A stretch of DNA of 64,000 nt from Pseudomonas fluorescens (GCF_002837185.1 NZ_KZ477997.1:78200-142199), one strand, 5' to 3'; numbered from the stretch's first letter, positions 1 through 14,100 are shown. Numbers and translations: made by a program. Notes: a model not told the origin generated them from the sequence alone.

Positions 1-44
1 GCGAGGCCATCATGCCCATGCTTTTTTGGATCGTCAATTGGTTT

Positions 45-68
45 GTAGTGCTTTTTTTAAAGCACTAC
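45..68. repeat. perfect 10-bp inverted repeat, possible terminator
   Basis: GTAGTGCTTT (45-54) and AAAGCACTAC (59-68) are perfect reverse complements around a TTTT loop. The hairpin lies 42 bp past the stop of the leftward secretin-domain gene. It could be that gene's terminator or the end of a transcript entering from the left, but neither side has a clean T-run after the stem. Bases 1-44 show no gene I can support. Confidence 0.4.
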
Positions 69-109
69 ATCTTTGGTCTAATACGACTCGCCAGTCAGTT
101 TTTGGTGCT

Positions 110-847
110 TCAGTTCAGCGTGTCGACCTTGACCCGCACCGTCAGGTCATCGCGGCCCTGAGTAGAGTAGCTGCGGGTTGTAGCGGATTTATCAGCCTGG
201 GTCTCACGGTTGATGCCAGCCAGGGAGATCCATTCGCCCAGGCGGCCACTGACGCTTGTGTCGGTGCTTTGCACGTTCACTACATCAGGCCGTTCCTGGC
301 TCATGCGGTCACGGTTGGTACTGATGGCCAGGTGAACGGTCTCGCCGGTGACGCTGGCGGTCACGTAGAAACCCTGGGTGACGTTGCGATACTGGGTCTG
401 GTTCTGCAGGCGCCCGTAACTGTCCTGCTGCGTGGTGGTCAACGGTACGCTCTGGCCGACCTGGATCAGCGCGGGCACGCCTTCGCTGGCCTGGATCTGC
501 TGAATGCCACCCTCGCGGCTGGTGGTGCCGTAGCTGATGATACGGGTCTGGCTGTCGCCGCTGTTCTGCTGGTTGTTTTCGTTGGTGTCGACGGTGATCA
601 GCAGGCGCTTGGCCGGTGTGTCGAGTTGAGAAAGCAGGGTGCGCAGGCCCTCTATCTTCGCAGGGTCGGCGTTAACGATAAGCTGGTTGCCGTAGGCACT
701 GACGGTGCCATCCTTGCCGATGAAATTCTGCGCCACGGGCAGCAGGTCGGTGCTGGTGCGGTTGCTCAGGTTGACCACTTCGGTGTCGGCCACGGCCGAG
801 ACGCTGGCAGCCAGGAGGAGGGCGGTGAGCAGGGTGCGTAGGGACAT
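110..847 (-). CDS. secretin N-terminal-domain-like periplasmic protein
   Basis: A 245-residue exported protein. Residues 1-20 form a signal peptide (MSLRTLLTALLLAASVSAVA, then DTEVV). Residues 22-90 have the beta-alpha-beta pattern of a secretin N0/N1-type domain: they start EVVNLSNRTSTDLLPVA, pass through GNQLIVNADPAKIEGLRTLL and end at a QLDTPAKRLLI strand, as in the N-domains of GspD/PilQ proteins. The C-terminal half is beta-rich and polar. No secretin pore domain follows, so this is not a channel by itself. It may be a stand-alone accessory or assembly factor; its partner is unknown. It stands alone on the minus strand, with a repeat-containing gap upstream. The reverse-strand ORF of similar length has no recognisable features. 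Confidence 0.75.
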   Translation of the reverse strand: MSLRTLLTALLLAASVSAVADTEVVNLSNRTSTDLLPVAQNFIGKDGTVSAYGNQLIVNADPAKIEGLRTLLSQLDTPAKRLLITVDTNENNQQNSGDSQTRIISYGTTSREGGIQQIQASEGVPALIQVGQSVPLTTTQQDSYGRLQNQTQYRNVTQGFYVTASVTGETVHLAISTNRDRMSQERPDVVNVQSTDTSVSGRLGEWISLAGINRETQADKSATTRSYSTQGRDDLTVRVKVDTLN

Positions 848-974
848 GTCCGTTATCTCTGCGAGTCAAAGGCTGGATAGTGCCAGTTTGTCGGCCCGGC
901 GGGTCGCAAGTTGAATACTAGACAGCAAAATGCCCTGGCAAGGCAGGGCATTTTGGGGGGTTGCTGAAATAGTC

Positions 975-1057
975 ATCGGGGGCAAGCCCCCTCCCACATT
1001 TTGACCGAGTCAATTCCTTGGAATGCGGTCAAGTGTGGGAAGGGGCTTGCCCCCGAT
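975..1057. repeat. REPIN: two inverted REP sequences
   Basis: ATCGGGGGCAAGCCCCCTCC (from 975) is matched in inverse orientation by TGTGGGAAGGGGCTTGCCCC (from 1034). They form a divergent REP pair in the 230-bp gap between the GNAT gene end and the start of the secretin-domain gene. Such elements are mobilised in trans by RAYT transposases; none is encoded in this window. Confidence 0.85.
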
Positions 1058-1077
1058 AGCGGCGATGCGGTCTCGGA

Positions 1078-1500
1078 TCAGTCCCCGCGTACCATATCCA
1101 CATGCGGAATCCCGACTTCCAGGAATTCGTCACTGACGATCCTGAAGCCCAGGCGCTCGTAGAACGGCGCCGCATACACCTGGGCACTGAGGAATTGACG
1201 GGTCTGGCCGCGCTTCTCGGCCACGCCGATCACCGCTTCCATCAGCTTGTCGCCGACCTTCAGCCCGCGCCAGTCCTTGAGTACCGACACGCGACCGATT
1301 TCGCCGCTGGGCAGCAGCCGAGCGGTGCCGATCGGGAAATCACCTTCGAACGCCAGAAAGTGCATCGCACCGGCGTCGTCCGCGTCCCATTCCAGCTCGG
1401 GTGGAACCGATTGTTCAGCGATGAATACCGCTTCACGAATGCGCCGAATCTCGTCGATATCCTTTCGCCAGTCCGCGACACTTACGTGAATCCTATTCAT
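1078..1500 (-). CDS. GNAT family N-acetyltransferase
   Basis: About 140 residues with the GNAT fold. An N-terminal helix (IDEIRRIREAVFIAEQ) comes first. The acetyl-CoA-binding motif A follows near residues 73-91 (IGRVSVLKDWRGLKVG, with the R-G-x-x-V-G pyrophosphate loop). Near the C-terminus is the usual APFYERLGFRIVSDEF segment. The short form and the order of elements recall the ElaA/YjgM-like group; the acceptor substrate cannot be told from the sequence. I place the start at the ATG at 1500; an in-frame TTG lies at 1506. The gene overlaps the end of roxA by 8 bp, so the two are probably translationally coupled. Confidence 0.85.
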   Translation of the reverse strand: MNRIHVSVADWRKDIDEIRRIREAVFIAEQSVPPELEWDADDAGAMHFLAFEGDFPIGTARLLPSGEIGRVSVLKDWRGLKVGDKLMEAVIGVAEKRGQTRQFLSAQVYAAPFYERLGFRIVSDEFLEVGIPHVDMVRGD

Positions 1501-2659
1501 CCGCAAACCCCAGGCTGCCTTGCTTGACCAATTCGCACAGCAGGTCGCGGCCGTCTTCGTCCGCTAGCCAATCGCCGAGGTTCTCGCTGTGCAGGGCGTC
1601 TGCCGAACACACCAGTTTCAACAGTTCGCGCAGTTTGCCCGGCAGGTAACGGCTCTGGCCGCTGGCGAACAGCAACACGTCGTCGTCCACTTCCGACCAG
1701 GCCAGGCGTGCACTCGGGTTGCGCACCAGGATTGCGCCGTCTTGCAGGCTGCTGATGAAGTCGTCCTCGCCCAGCTCTTCGCCTGCCACCAGCTCCGGGT
1801 AGCGCGGTTCGGTCATGAACTGGCCGAACCAGGTCAGCAGCATGCGCTCGTCGCTCATGTGCTCGGCCAGCAGGCTCTTGAGGCGATCCAGCGCATCGCT
1901 CTGAATCTGATGCGGGTCGCTGACCGGCTGGGCGTCGGCATCGGTGTAGCGCTCTTCGTCGGTCAGGTACTGGCTGAGGAAGTCGGTGAAGTGGGTCAGC
2001 ACCTCGGCGGCGCTCGGTGCGCGGAAGCCTACCGAGTAGGTCATGCAGTCGTCTTCGGCAATGCCGAAGTGCGCCAGGCGCGGCGGCAGGTACAGCATGT
2101 CGCCCGGTTCGAGCACCCATTCGGCGCTTTCTTCGAATTCGGCGAGGATGCGCAAGTCGGCGTGCTGCAGCAGCGCACTTTCAGAGTTGCACATCTGGCC
2201 GATTTTCCAATTGCGCTTGCCCTGGGCTTGCAGCAGGAACACATCGTAGTTGTCGAAGTGCGGACCGACGCTGCCACCCGGCGCGGCGAAGCTGATCATC
2301 ACATCATCAATGCGCCAGCTTGGCAGGAAGCGGAAGTGCTCGAGCAGCTCGGCGACTTCCGGCACGAACTGATCCACCGCCTGTACCAGCAGGGTCCATT
2401 CACGCTCGGGCAGGGTGCTGAAGGCGTCTTCGGCGAACGGGCCGCGCCGCAGTTCCCACGGACGTTCGCCGTGTTCGATCACCAGGCGCGACTCGACTTC
2501 TTCTTCCAGGGCCAGGCCTGCCAGTTCGTCGGCGTCGATCGGGCTTTCGAAGTCGGGGATGGCCTGGCGGATCAGCAGCGGTTTCTTCTGCCAGTAGTCG
2601 CGCAGGAATTCCCGTGCCGTGATGCCGCCCAGAAGTTGAAGAGGGATATCAGGATTCAT
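1493..2659 (-). CDS. roxA: ribosomal protein uL16 3-hydroxylase (cupin/JmjC type)
   Basis: A 388-residue 2-oxoglutarate/Fe(II) oxygenase of the YcfD/RoxA family, which hydroxylates an arginine of ribosomal protein uL16. The family's N-terminal signature FLRDYWQKKPLLIRQA is present. The JmjC metal site reads GPHFDNYDVFLLQ (His-x-Asp), and the distal histidine is in PPRLAHFGIAEDD. A winged-helix C-terminal region follows (about residues 260-388). The ATG at 2659 starts the conserved MNPDIPLQLLGG N-terminus; an upstream in-frame start would add 23 unrelated residues. A strong terminator separates it from purB upstream. The gene runs into the GNAT gene with an 8-bp overlap. Confidence 0.9.
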   Translation of the reverse strand: MNPDIPLQLLGGITAREFLRDYWQKKPLLIRQAIPDFESPIDADELAGLALEEEVESRLVIEHGERPWELRRGPFAEDAFSTLPEREWTLLVQAVDQFVPEVAELLEHFRFLPSWRIDDVMISFAAPGGSVGPHFDNYDVFLLQAQGKRNWKIGQMCNSESALLQHADLRILAEFEESAEWVLEPGDMLYLPPRLAHFGIAEDDCMTYSVGFRAPSAAEVLTHFTDFLSQYLTDEERYTDADAQPVSDPHQIQSDALDRLKSLLAEHMSDERMLLTWFGQFMTEPRYPELVAGEELGEDDFISSLQDGAILVRNPSARLAWSEVDDDVLLFASGQSRYLPGKLRELLKLVCSADALHSENLGDWLADEDGRDLLCELVKQGSLGFADE

Positions 2660-2702
2660 GTGTAACCTATTGAAAAAAAGCACTTTTAAGCCAGGAATAA
2701 AA

Positions 2703-2723
2703 ACGCCCGGCGCGGCCGGGCGT
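2703..2723 (-). terminator. intrinsic terminator after purB
   Basis: On the minus strand a 9-bp GC-rich stem (ACGCCCGGC / GCCGGGCGT, 3-nt loop) is followed directly by TTTTTATT. It lies 21 bp beyond the purB stop and ends the nudJ-mnmA-hflD-purB transcript. Confidence 0.85.
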
Positions 2724-2743
2724 CTCAAAGGGTCGTGCGATGA

Positions 2744-4201
<1,458 letters not shown>

Positions 4202-4239
4202 TTACGCGTAACAACTTGAAAAAGGTCTGCTGGTGCGAC

Positions 4240-4863
4240 TTATTCGTTGCGCATCAACGGGTAAAGCTCTTTGAGCAATTTGCGTCGGCTGATCACCAAC
4301 TGCCAGCGATGACCGCCCAACTGGCGCCACAATCGTGCCGAACGAATCCCCGCCAGGAGCAGGGCGCGGATTTTCGAGGCGTTGTTCGGTTGCTGCAGGT
4401 TGCGCATGTCGCCGTGCACCTGGATGCGCTGGCGCAAGGTGCTCAAGGTGTCCTGGTACAGCGCGCCACAGGCGGCGATCACGTTTTCGTGGGCCGGGCC
4501 AAAATGTTCAACCTGGGATTGGATCTGCGGCAGACGCTTGCCGATGGTTTCGAGCAGGTCGTCGCGCTTGGCCAGCTGACGCTCCAGGCCCAGCATCGAC
4601 AGGGCATAGCGCAAGGGTTCGCGCTGCAAGGTGCTGGGGTCGCGTTCCAGGGCGCCGATCAAGGCCCGGTAGCCTTCACGCAAGGCCAGGTCGTCGCCGC
4701 CGTAGACTTCCAGGGTGTCCTTGGGGTCGCGGATCAACAGGCTGCCGAGCATGCAGGCCAAGCCCGCTTCGGTGACCTGGCCGGTCTTGGCGATCTTGTC
4801 CACCAGCACGGCGGCCAGAAATACCCCGCCCAGCGCAGTCAATTGCTCCTGGGTCGGGCTCAT
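4240..4863 (-). CDS. hflD: HflD, lysogenization-regulator homologue
   Basis: A 207-residue, mostly helical, HflD/YcfC-family protein. In E. coli the protein is peripheral to the inner membrane and acts on the phage lambda CII protein; its normal cell role is unsettled. Recognisable features are the N-terminal [20 protein letters not shown], the middle [16 protein letters not shown] and the C-terminal [20 protein letters not shown]. The start overlaps the mnmA stop by four bases (ATGA), indicating translational coupling in the mnmA-hflD-purB operon. The name does not imply a prophage here. Confidence 0.92.
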   Translation of the reverse strand: MSPTQEQLTALGGVFLAAVLVDKIAKTGQVTEAGLACMLGSLLIRDPKDTLEVYGGDDLALREGYRALIGALERDPSTLQREPLRYALSMLGLERQLAKRDDLLETIGKRLPQIQSQVEHFGPAHENVIAACGALYQDTLSTLRQRIQVHGDMRNLQQPNNASKIRALLLAGIRSARLWRQLGGHRWQLVISRRKLLKELYPLMRNE

Positions 4864-5984
4864 GCCGGGTTGCTCCAGGCTTGCGCAACTTCGATCACGC
4901 CACCGCCCAGGCAGATTTCGCCGTCATAGAACACCACGGATTGGCCTGGGGTGACCGCGCGTTGCGGGTCATCGAAGGTGGCCCGGTAACCCGTGGCGGT
5001 TTTTTCCAGGGTGCACGGCTGGTCGCTCTGGCGATAGCGCACTTTGGCGGTCAGGCGGCGAGGGGCGCTCAAGTCGATCGGGTTGACCCAATAGATCTCC
5101 GAGGCAAGCAGCGCGCCAGAGAACAGCAGCGGGTGTTCGTTGCCCTGGCCGACGATCAGCACGTTGTTTTCCAGGTCCTTGACCAGCACGTACCACGGCT
5201 CTTCACCGGCGTCTTTCAAGCCGCCAATGCCCAGGCCCTGGCGCTGGCCGATGGTGTGGTACATCAGGCCGTGGTGTCGGCCGATCACTTCGCCATCAGT
5301 GGTCTTGATCTCACCCGGTTGGGCCGGCAGGTACTGCTTGAGGAAGTCGCTGAAGCGGCGCTCGCCGATAAAGCAGATGCCGGTAGAGTCCTTCTTCTTG
5401 GCGGTGGCCAGGCCGTGTTTCTCGGCGATCCTGCGCACTTCGGGCTTTTCCAGCTCACCGACCGGGAACAGGGTCTTGGCGATCTGTTCACCGCCGACGG
5501 CGTGCAGGAAGTAGCTCTGGTCCTTGTTCGGGTCCAGGCCCTTGAGCAGTTCGGTACGGCCATCGCTATCGCGGCGGCGTACGTAGTGGCCAGTGGCAAT
5601 CAGGTCGCCGCCAAGCATCATGGCGTAGTCGAGGAACGCCTTGAACTTGATCTCGCGGTTGCACAGGATGTCCGGATTCGGCGTGCGGCCGGCCTTGTAT
5701 TCGGCCAGGAAGTGCTCGAACACATTGTCCCAGTACTCGGCGGCGAAGTTGGCGGTGTGCAGCTTGATACCGATCTTGTCGCACACGGCCTGGGCGTCCG
5801 CCAGGTCGTCCATGGCGGTGCAATATTCCGTTCCATCGTCTTCTTCCCAGTTCTTCATGAACAGGCCTTCCACCTCATAACCCTGCTCCATGAGCAGAAC
5901 GGCGGAAACGGAAGAATCCACGCCGCCGGACATGCCGACGATGACGCGCTTCTTTTGTGTGTCAGAAGGGGCTGGATCACGCAT
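4860..5984 (-). CDS. mnmA: tRNA-specific 2-thiouridylase
   Basis: A 374-residue enzyme that thiolates U34 of tRNA-Glu, -Gln and -Lys. The PP-loop that adenylates the uridine is at the N-terminus ([13 protein letters not shown], about residues 17-29). The two catalytic cysteines are in [12 protein letters not shown] (near residue 108) and [12 protein letters not shown] (near residue 206). A C-terminal beta-barrel follows (about residues 290-370). Its sulfur would come through the TusABCDE relay; tusDCBE is encoded about 20 kb away in this window. The gene sits in the nudJ-mnmA-hflD-purB operon, with a 4-bp overlap to hflD. Confidence 0.97.
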   Translation of the reverse strand: MRDPAPSDTQKKRVIVGMSGGVDSSVSAVLLMEQGYEVEGLFMKNWEEDDGTEYCTAMDDLADAQAVCDKIGIKLHTANFAAEYWDNVFEHFLAEYKAGRTPNPDILCNREIKFKAFLDYAMMLGGDLIATGHYVRRRDSDGRTELLKGLDPNKDQSYFLHAVGGEQIAKTLFPVGELEKPEVRRIAEKHGLATAKKKDSTGICFIGERRFSDFLKQYLPAQPGEIKTTDGEVIGRHHGLMYHTIGQRQGLGIGGLKDAGEEPWYVLVKDLENNVLIVGQGNEHPLLFSGALLASEIYWVNPIDLSAPRRLTAKVRYRQSDQPCTLEKTATGYRATFDDPQRAVTPGQSVVFYDGEICLGGGVIEVAQAWSNPA

Positions 5985-6043
5985 AGGGTTTCAACGGGTG
6001 TCTTGAAAAAGGACGCGATTCTAGCAGGCCTGGGCCCGCAAGG

Positions 6044-6490
6044 CTAAAGAGAAGGGCGGATCAATTCCAGGCTGTGACGCTGGCCGGCCAGATAATCATC
6101 GATACAGCGGATGATCAGCTCGCTGCGCCAGTCGTCGCGCAGGTCCATCAGTTCGTCCCGGGTCAGCCAGCGGGCACGGAGGATGCCTTCGTCGAGTTGA
6201 TAGTCCGGGTGGTGTTTCAACGCCTTGGCTATAAAGCAGACCCGTTGATAGGTCACGCCATTGCTCGGTGCGGTGTAGAGGTAGATGCCGACGATGCCGG
6301 TGGCTTCGACGTCCCAACCGGTTTCTTCGAGGGTTTCGCGCACGGCGGCTTCGGTCAGGGTTTCGTTCGGGTCCAGATGCCCGGCGGGCTGATTGAGTAC
6401 GGCACGGCCACCCTTGAGTTCTTCGACCATCAGGAAGCGGCCGTTGTCTTCGACGAGGGTGGCGACGGTGATGTGGGGGAGCCAGGTCAT
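6044..6490 (-). CDS. nudJ: NUDIX hydrolase, NudJ-like phosphatase
   Basis: A 148-residue NUDIX protein. The complete box G-x5-E-x7-R-E-x2-E-E-x-G runs from GHLDPNETLTEAAV to RETLEETGW (about residues 37-59). The size and the position directly upstream of mnmA match E. coli nudJ (ymfB), which hydrolyses thiamine pyrophosphate and nucleoside triphosphates. The substrate is inferred from that context only. The 59-bp gap to mnmA suggests a shared transcript. Confidence 0.9.
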   Translation of the reverse strand: MTWLPHITVATLVEDNGRFLMVEELKGGRAVLNQPAGHLDPNETLTEAAVRETLEETGWDVEATGIVGIYLYTAPSNGVTYQRVCFIAKALKHHPDYQLDEGILRARWLTRDELMDLRDDWRSELIIRCIDDYLAGQRHSLELIRPSL

Positions 6491-6540
6491 GGGATGCCTC
6501 GGTTCAGGGCGCAGTGCGGTCTTGCAGCGCGAATACAGTC

Positions 6541-6633
6541 AATGTGGGAGGGGGCTTGCCCCCGGTGAGGGCGTGTCAGTGCATACATCCGGGGCTCACC
6601 CACTGCTATCGGGGGCAAGCCCCGTCCCACATT
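6541..6633. repeat. REPIN: inverted REP pair
   Basis: AATGTGGGAGGGGGCTTGCC (from 6541) is matched by the inverse ATCGGGGGCAAGCCCCGTCC (from 6608). The pair sits upstream of nudJ and just past the idh terminator. The second copy has one base altered in the core (CCCCGTCCC). Confidence 0.85.
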
Positions 6634-6670
6634 TGATCCGGTTTCTTCAGTTGAACAGTGGAAATAGAAA

Positions 6671-6689
6671 CCCCGGCACTCGGCCGGGG
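6671..6689 (-). terminator. intrinsic terminator after idh
   Basis: On the minus strand the stem GCCGGGG/CCCCGGC (7 bp, loop of 5) is followed by TTTCTATTTC. It lies 22 bp past the idh stop codon. Confidence 0.7.
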
Positions 6690-6710
6690 CTTCCCTGCAT
6701 CGTTACAACC

Positions 6711-9430
<2,720 letters not shown>

Positions 9431-10687
9431 ATGGGATACAAGAAGATTCAGGTTCCGGCAGTCGGCGACAAAATCACCGTCAATGCAGACCATTCTCTCA
9501 ATGTTCCTGACCAACCGATCATCCCGTATATCGAAGGTGACGGTATCGGCGTCGACATCAGTCCGGTGATGATCAAGGTGGTCGACGCTGCTGTTGAAAA
9601 GGCCTACGGCGGCAAGCGCAAGATCTCGTGGATGGAGGTGTATGCCGGCGAGAAGGCGACTCAAGTCTACGACCAGGACACCTGGCTGCCTCAGGAGACC
9701 CTGGACGCGGTCAAGGATTACGTGGTGTCCATCAAGGGCCCGCTGACCACCCCGGTCGGCGGCGGCATCCGTTCCCTGAACGTGGCGCTGCGCCAGCAAC
9801 TCGACCTGTATGTGTGCCTGCGCCCGGTGCGCTGGTTCGAAGGCGTACCCAGCCCGGTCAAGAAGCCCGGGGACGTGGACATGACCATCTTTCGCGAAAA
9901 CTCCGAGGACATTTACGCCGGCATCGAGTGGAAGGCCGGTTCGCCCGAGGCGATCAAGGTGATCAAGTTCCTCAAGGAGGAAATGGGGGTTACCAAGATC
10001 CGTTTCGACCAGGATTGCGGGATTGGCGTCAAGCCGGTGTCGAAGGAGGGCACCAAGCGCCTGGCGCGCAAGGCCCTGCAATATGTGGTGGATAATGACC
10101 GCGACTCGCTGACCATCGTGCACAAAGGCAACATCATGAAGTTCACCGAGGGTGCCTTCAAGGAGTGGGCCTATGAAGTGGCAGCCGAGGAATTCGGCGC
10201 GACCCTGCTTGATGGCGGGCCGTGGATGCAGTTCAAGAACCCCAGGACTGGCAAGAATGTGGTGGTCAAGGACGCCATTGCCGACGCGATGCTCCAGCAG
10301 ATCCTGCTGCGCCCGGCTGAATATGATGTGATTGCGACGCTCAACCTCAACGGCGACTACTTGTCCGACGCCCTCGCGGCGGAAGTGGGCGGCATCGGTA
10401 TCGCGCCGGGTGCCAACCTGTCGGACACCGTGGCCATGTTCGAAGCCACCCACGGCACGGCACCGAAGTACGCGGGCAAGGATCAAGTCAACCCGGGTTC
10501 ATTGATTCTGTCGGCAGAAATGATGCTGCGACACATGGGCTGGGTCGAAGCGGCAGATCTGATCATCAAGGGCACCAATGGCGCCATCTCGGCCAAGACC
10601 GTGACGTATGACTTCGAGCGGCTGATGGAGGGGGCGACATTGGTGTCGTCGTCGGGCTTTGGTGACGCGTTGATTTCACATATGTAA
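9431..10687 (+). CDS. icd: homodimeric NADP-dependent isocitrate dehydrogenase
   Basis: A 418-residue enzyme of the E. coli Icd type. The isocitrate-binding, phosphorylatable serine loop is in [27 protein letters not shown]-like chemistry is in [17 protein letters not shown]. The NADP-binding segment near the C-terminus is [19 protein letters not shown]. The start is the ATG at 9431, with GGAG six bases upstream; the in-frame ATG at 9419 has no ribosome site. AceK-type phosphorylation is possible from the conserved serine but aceK is not in this window. A terminator follows at once. Confidence 0.97.
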   Translation: MGYKKIQVPAVGDKITVNADHSLNVPDQPIIPYIEGDGIGVDISPVMIKVVDAAVEKAYGGKRKISWMEVYAGEKATQVYDQDTWLPQETLDAVKDYVVSIKGPLTTPVGGGIRSLNVALRQQLDLYVCLRPVRWFEGVPSPVKKPGDVDMTIFRENSEDIYAGIEWKAGSPEAIKVIKFLKEEMGVTKIRFDQDCGIGVKPVSKEGTKRLARKALQYVVDNDRDSLTIVHKGNIMKFTEGAFKEWAYEVAAEEFGATLLDGGPWMQFKNPRTGKNVVVKDAIADAMLQQILLRPAEYDVIATLNLNGDYLSDALAAEVGGIGIAPGANLSDTVAMFEATHGTAPKYAGKDQVNPGSLILSAEMMLRHMGWVEAADLIIKGTNGAISAKTVTYDFERLMEGATLVSSSGFGDALISHM

Positions 10688-10703
10688 AACCGCTGCATGA
10701 AAA

Positions 10704-10738
10704 ACCGGCCATCCGATAAGTGGGGTGGCCGGTCTTTT
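10704..10738 (+). terminator. intrinsic terminator after icd
   Basis: ACCGGCCA (10704-10711) pairs with TGGCCGGT (10726-10733), followed by CTTTT. It begins 17 bp past the icd stop and lies between icd and the convergent cspD gene. Confidence 0.8.
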
Positions 10739-10752
10739 CGCCCTGCGCAGGA

Positions 10753-11022
10753 TCAGGCTGTTTCTTTCCTTTCGTTGTGAGCGGCCAGTGCCAAAGGCGT
10801 GTCGGTCGCAAGGTTCGTAGGCACAGAAACGCCTTCGGCTTGTTTTCCTTTTGGTCCTTCGACAATTTTTTCGAACTGCACGAGCTGGCCCGCTTTCAGC
10901 GTTTTATACCCTTCCATTTCTATTTGTGAGTAATGCACGAAAATGTCCTCTTCGTAGCCCTCCACTCGAAGAAACCCAAACCCCTTGGCGTTGTTGAACC
11001 AATTGACCTTACCGCTAGCCAT
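10753..11022 (-). CDS. cspD: cold-shock-domain protein CspD
   Basis: An 89-residue protein. The cold-shock domain covers residues 1-68: [18 protein letters not shown], then RNP1 (KGFGFL) and RNP2 (DIFVHYSQI), which bind single-stranded nucleic acid. The extended acidic/alanine-rich tail marks CspD, a stationary-phase replication inhibitor in E. coli, rather than CspA. The start is the ATG at 11022; the track-extended six residues are not conserved. It is divergent from clpS-clpA, the same arrangement as in E. coli and other gammaproteobacteria. Confidence 0.93.
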   Translation of the reverse strand: MASGKVNWFNNAKGFGFLRVEGYEEDIFVHYSQIEMEGYKTLKAGQLVQFEKIVEGPKGKQAEGVSVPTNLATDTPLALAAHNERKETA

Positions 11023-11246
11023 TCCCTTATCCCTCTGCACCAGACTCCATCACTGGAGTATCATCCCGTCTATCCGTCCTAACCCGAATAAATAAGGTTG
11101 ACTGCGCGGACCTTTTTTACCCACTGTGGGCTCTATTTGTTGTAACACCGATTTGCCGATAGTCAAGGCGACCAAAGGGTCGGAGTTGAAAATCTGACAG
11201 GTCGCCCCCACCACTGTATTTGAACCACTGACGAACCTTTCTTTCC

Positions 11247-11615
11247 ATGCATGCAAATAGCCAGATTCGACTAACATTCAATCAGGATCGCCCGGATCAG
11301 GAACATGACGACGACGGTTCTGCAGGCATTGCTGTTCAGGAGGCCAAGCCTGCTTTACAGGCGCCGCCGATGTACAAGGTGGTTTTGTTCAATGATGACT
11401 ACACACCGATGGATTTCGTGGTCGAAGTGCTCGAGGTGTTTTTTAACCTGAACCGCGAGTTGGCGACCAAGGTAATGCTGGCCGTTCACACAGAAGGACG
11501 GGCAGTATGTGGAGTGTTTACCCGCGACATCGCCGAGACAAAGGCCATGCAGGTCAACCAGTACGCCAGGGAAAGCCAGCATCCGCTACTCTGTGAAATC
11601 GAGAAGGACGGTTAA
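11247..11615 (+). CDS. clpS: ATP-dependent Clp protease adaptor ClpS
   Basis: A 122-residue N-recognin that delivers N-end-rule substrates to ClpAP. The flexible acidic N-terminal tail (about residues 1-38) precedes the folded core [20 protein letters not shown]. That core holds the conserved N-D-D-x-T-P-M motif of the N-degron pocket, and [15 protein letters not shown] supplies the pocket histidine. It is 29 bp upstream of clpA in one operon. Bpt and Aat, whose products ClpS recognises, are encoded 1-4 kb downstream. Confidence 0.96.
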   Translation: MHANSQIRLTFNQDRPDQEHDDDGSAGIAVQEAKPALQAPPMYKVVLFNDDYTPMDFVVEVLEVFFNLNRELATKVMLAVHTEGRAVCGVFTRDIAETKAMQVNQYARESQHPLLCEIEKDG

Positions 11616-11644
11616 CGCCGACCACTTGGGTATGAGGTGAAGCT

Positions 11645-13915
11645 ATGTTAAACCGCGAGCTCGAAGTCACCCTCAATCTTGCCTTCAAGGAGGCTCGTTC
11701 GAAGCGTCATGAATTCATGACCGTCGAACACCTGCTGCTGGCACTTTTGGATAACGAAGCTGCCGCCACCGTTCTACGTGCGTGCGGCGCCAACCTCGAC
11801 AAACTCAAGCATGACCTGCAGGAGTTTATCGACTCCACCACGCCACTGATCCCCGTGCATGACGAGGACCGTGAGACCCAGCCAACCCTGGGCTTCCAGC
11901 GGGTATTGCAGCGTGCTGTGTTCCACGTACAGAGCTCCGGTAAGCGTGAGGTCACGGGCGCCAATGTGCTGGTGGCGATTTTCAGCGAACAGGAAAGTCA
12001 GGCCGTGTTTCTGCTCAAGCAGCAGAGCGTTGCCCGTATCGATGTCGTCAACTACATCGCCCACGGTATCTCCAAGGTGCCTGGGCACGGCGATCATTCC
12101 GAGGGTGAGCAGGATATGCAGGACGACGAGGGCGGTGAGTCTTCTTCTTCAAGCAACCCGCTGGATGCCTATGCCAGCAACCTCAACGAGCTGGCGCGCC
12201 AGGGGCGGATCGATCCGCTGGTGGGGCGTGAGCTTGAGGTTGAGCGTGTAGCGCAGATCCTCGCGCGTCGTCGCAAGAACAACCCGCTGCTGGTCGGTGA
12301 AGCGGGCGTGGGTAAAACCGCGATTGCCGAGGGCCTGGCCAAGCGTATCGTCGACAACCAGGTGCCGGATCTGCTGGCCAACAGTGTCGTCTACTCCCTG
12401 GACCTGGGCGCGTTGCTCGCCGGGACCAAGTACCGTGGCGATTTCGAGAAGCGCTTCAAGGCGCTGCTCGGCGAACTGAAAAAACGCCCGCAGGCAATCC
12501 TGTTCATCGACGAGATCCACACCATTATTGGTGCGGGGGCTGCGTCGGGCGGGGTGATGGATGCGTCCAACCTGCTCAAGCCGTTGCTGTCGTCGGGTGA
12601 TATCCGCTGCATTGGCTCGACCACGTTCCAGGAATTTCGCGGGATTTTCGAAAAAGACCGTGCCCTGGCGCGCCGCTTCCAGAAAGTCGATGTGTCCGAG
12701 CCTTCGGTTGAGGACACCATCGGTATTCTGCGTGGGCTCAAGGGGCGTTTCGAAGCGCACCATGGCATCGAGTACACTGATGAGGCGTTGCGTTCAGCTG
12801 CTGAGCTGGCGGCGCGCTACATCAACGACCGGCATATGCCGGACAAGGCGATCGATGTGATCGACGAGGCGGGTGCCTACCAGCGCCTGCAGCCGGTCGA
12901 GAAGCGCGTGAAACGCATCGACGTGCCCCAGGTCGAGGACATCGTGGCGAAAATCGCGCGGATTCCGCCAAAACACGTCAACAGTTCCGACAAGGAGCTG
13001 CTGCGTAACCTGGAGCGTGACCTTAAATTGACCGTCTTCGGACAGGATGCGGCGATCGACGCGCTGTCCACCGCGATCAAGCTGTCGCGTGCGGGCCTCA
13101 AGTCGCCGGACAAGCCAGTGGGTTCGTTCCTGTTCGCCGGGCCGACCGGTGTCGGCAAAACCGAGGCGGCGCGCCAGCTGGCCAAGGCCATGGGAATCGA
13201 ACTGGTACGCTTCGACATGTCCGAATATATGGAGCGTCACACTGTGTCGCGCCTGATCGGTGCCCCTCCGGGCTATGTCGGCTTCGACCAGGGCGGCCTG
13301 TTGACCGAGGCCATTACCAAGCAGCCGCATTGCGTGTTGCTGCTCGATGAAATCGAAAAGGCTCACCCGGAAGTCTTCAACCTGCTGCTGCAGGTCATGG
13401 ACCACGGCACCTTGACCGACAACAACGGGCGCAAGGCGGATTTTCGCAACGTAATCGTGATCATGACCACCAACGCCGGTGCCGAGACCGCTGCGCGGGC
13501 CTCGATTGGCTTTACGCATCAGGATCATTCCTCGGATGCGATGGAAGTGATCAAGAAAAGCTTCACGCCGGAGTTCCGCAACCGCCTGGACACCATTATC
13601 CAGTTTGGTCGCCTCAGCCATGAGGTCATCAAGAGCGTGGTGGACAAGTTCCTCACCGAGCTTCAGGCGCAGTTGGAAGACAAGCGCGTGCAGCTGGAGG
13701 TGTCGGAAGCGGCGCGCAGCTGGATTGCGGAAGGCGGCTACGACGCGGCAATGGGCGCACGCCCGATGGCGCGTCTGATCCAGGACAAGATCAAGCGGCC
13801 GCTGGCCGAAGAGATCCTGTTCGGCGAGCTTTCCGACCATGGTGGCGTGGTGCATATCGATCTGAAGGACGGCGAGCTGACCTTCGAGTTCGAAACCACG
13901 GCGGAAATGGCCTGA
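11645..13915 (+). CDS. clpA: ATP-dependent Clp protease ATP-binding subunit ClpA
   Basis: A 756-residue HSP100 unfoldase that partners ClpP. Residues 1-145 are the Clp N-domain that docks ClpS. Two AAA+ modules follow: Walker [11 protein letters not shown] near residue 217 with Walker [10 protein letters not shown], and Walker [11 protein letters not shown] near residue 500 with [13 protein letters not shown]. The ClpP-docking loop reads [13 protein letters not shown], close to the IGL loop of E. coli. An acidic linker (about residues 158-178, [16 protein letters not shown]) joins N-domain and ring. clpP itself is not in this window. Confidence 0.97.
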   Translation: MLNRELEVTLNLAFKEARSKRHEFMTVEHLLLALLDNEAAATVLRACGANLDKLKHDLQEFIDSTTPLIPVHDEDRETQPTLGFQRVLQRAVFHVQSSGKREVTGANVLVAIFSEQESQAVFLLKQQSVARIDVVNYIAHGISKVPGHGDHSEGEQDMQDDEGGESSSSSNPLDAYASNLNELARQGRIDPLVGRELEVERVAQILARRRKNNPLLVGEAGVGKTAIAEGLAKRIVDNQVPDLLANSVVYSLDLGALLAGTKYRGDFEKRFKALLGELKKRPQAILFIDEIHTIIGAGAASGGVMDASNLLKPLLSSGDIRCIGSTTFQEFRGIFEKDRALARRFQKVDVSEPSVEDTIGILRGLKGRFEAHHGIEYTDEALRSAAELAARYINDRHMPDKAIDVIDEAGAYQRLQPVEKRVKRIDVPQVEDIVAKIARIPPKHVNSSDKELLRNLERDLKLTVFGQDAAIDALSTAIKLSRAGLKSPDKPVGSFLFAGPTGVGKTEAARQLAKAMGIELVRFDMSEYMERHTVSRLIGAPPGYVGFDQGGLLTEAITKQPHCVLLLDEIEKAHPEVFNLLLQVMDHGTLTDNNGRKADFRNVIVIMTTNAGAETAARASIGFTHQDHSSDAMEVIKKSFTPEFRNRLDTIIQFGRLSHEVIKSVVDKFLTELQAQLEDKRVQLEVSEAARSWIAEGGYDAAMGARPMARLIQDKIKRPLAEEILFGELSDHGGVVHIDLKDGELTFEFETTAEMA

Positions 13916-13931
13916 TCGATAGCTACGGGCG

Positions 13932-14028
13932 CCAATGTGGGAGGGGGCTTGCCCCCGATAGCAGTGTTTCAGTCGCTACATGAGTGACTGATCTACCGCT
14001 ATCGGGGGCAAGCCCCCTCCCACATTGG
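13932..14028. repeat. REPIN: inverted REP pair between clpA and infA
   Basis: A nearly perfect 97-bp inverted structure from CCAATGTGGGAGGGGGC to its reverse complement. The inner spacer itself pairs (CAGTCGCTAC...GTGACTG). It lies in the space between convergent clpA and infA. Confidence 0.9.
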
Positions 14029-14060
14029 TTTTGGGTGTCAGGTAAATAACACACCCACAC

Positions 14061-14085
14061 AAAAACGCCCGGCATAACCGGGCGT
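14061..14085 (-). terminator. intrinsic terminator after infA
   Basis: On the minus strand ACGCCCGG and CCGGGCGT form an 8-bp stem with a 5-nt loop, followed by TTTTTGTG. It lies 16 bp past the infA stop codon. Confidence 0.88.
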
Positions 14086-14100
14086 CTTGTATTGACTTGC

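Noticed and set aside
1-44. Start of a leftward gene at the window edge (ATG near 17-19 on the minus strand)
   Set aside because: Only a few codons are visible and there is no ribosome site; it cannot be supported.
26-841. 271-residue plus-strand ORF opposite the secretin-domain gene
   Set aside because: The minus-strand frame has a clear signal peptide and domain; the plus frame has none and no ribosome site.
4240-4863. Prophage signal because of the hflD name
   Set aside because: HflD is a chromosomal gene of the mnmA-purB cluster; no phage structural or integrase gene is present.
13932-14028. Possible CRISPR or IS ends from repeated inverted sequences
   Set aside because: Repeats are scattered singly or in inverted pairs with no regular direct-repeat/spacer pattern and no cas or transposase genes; they are REPINs.
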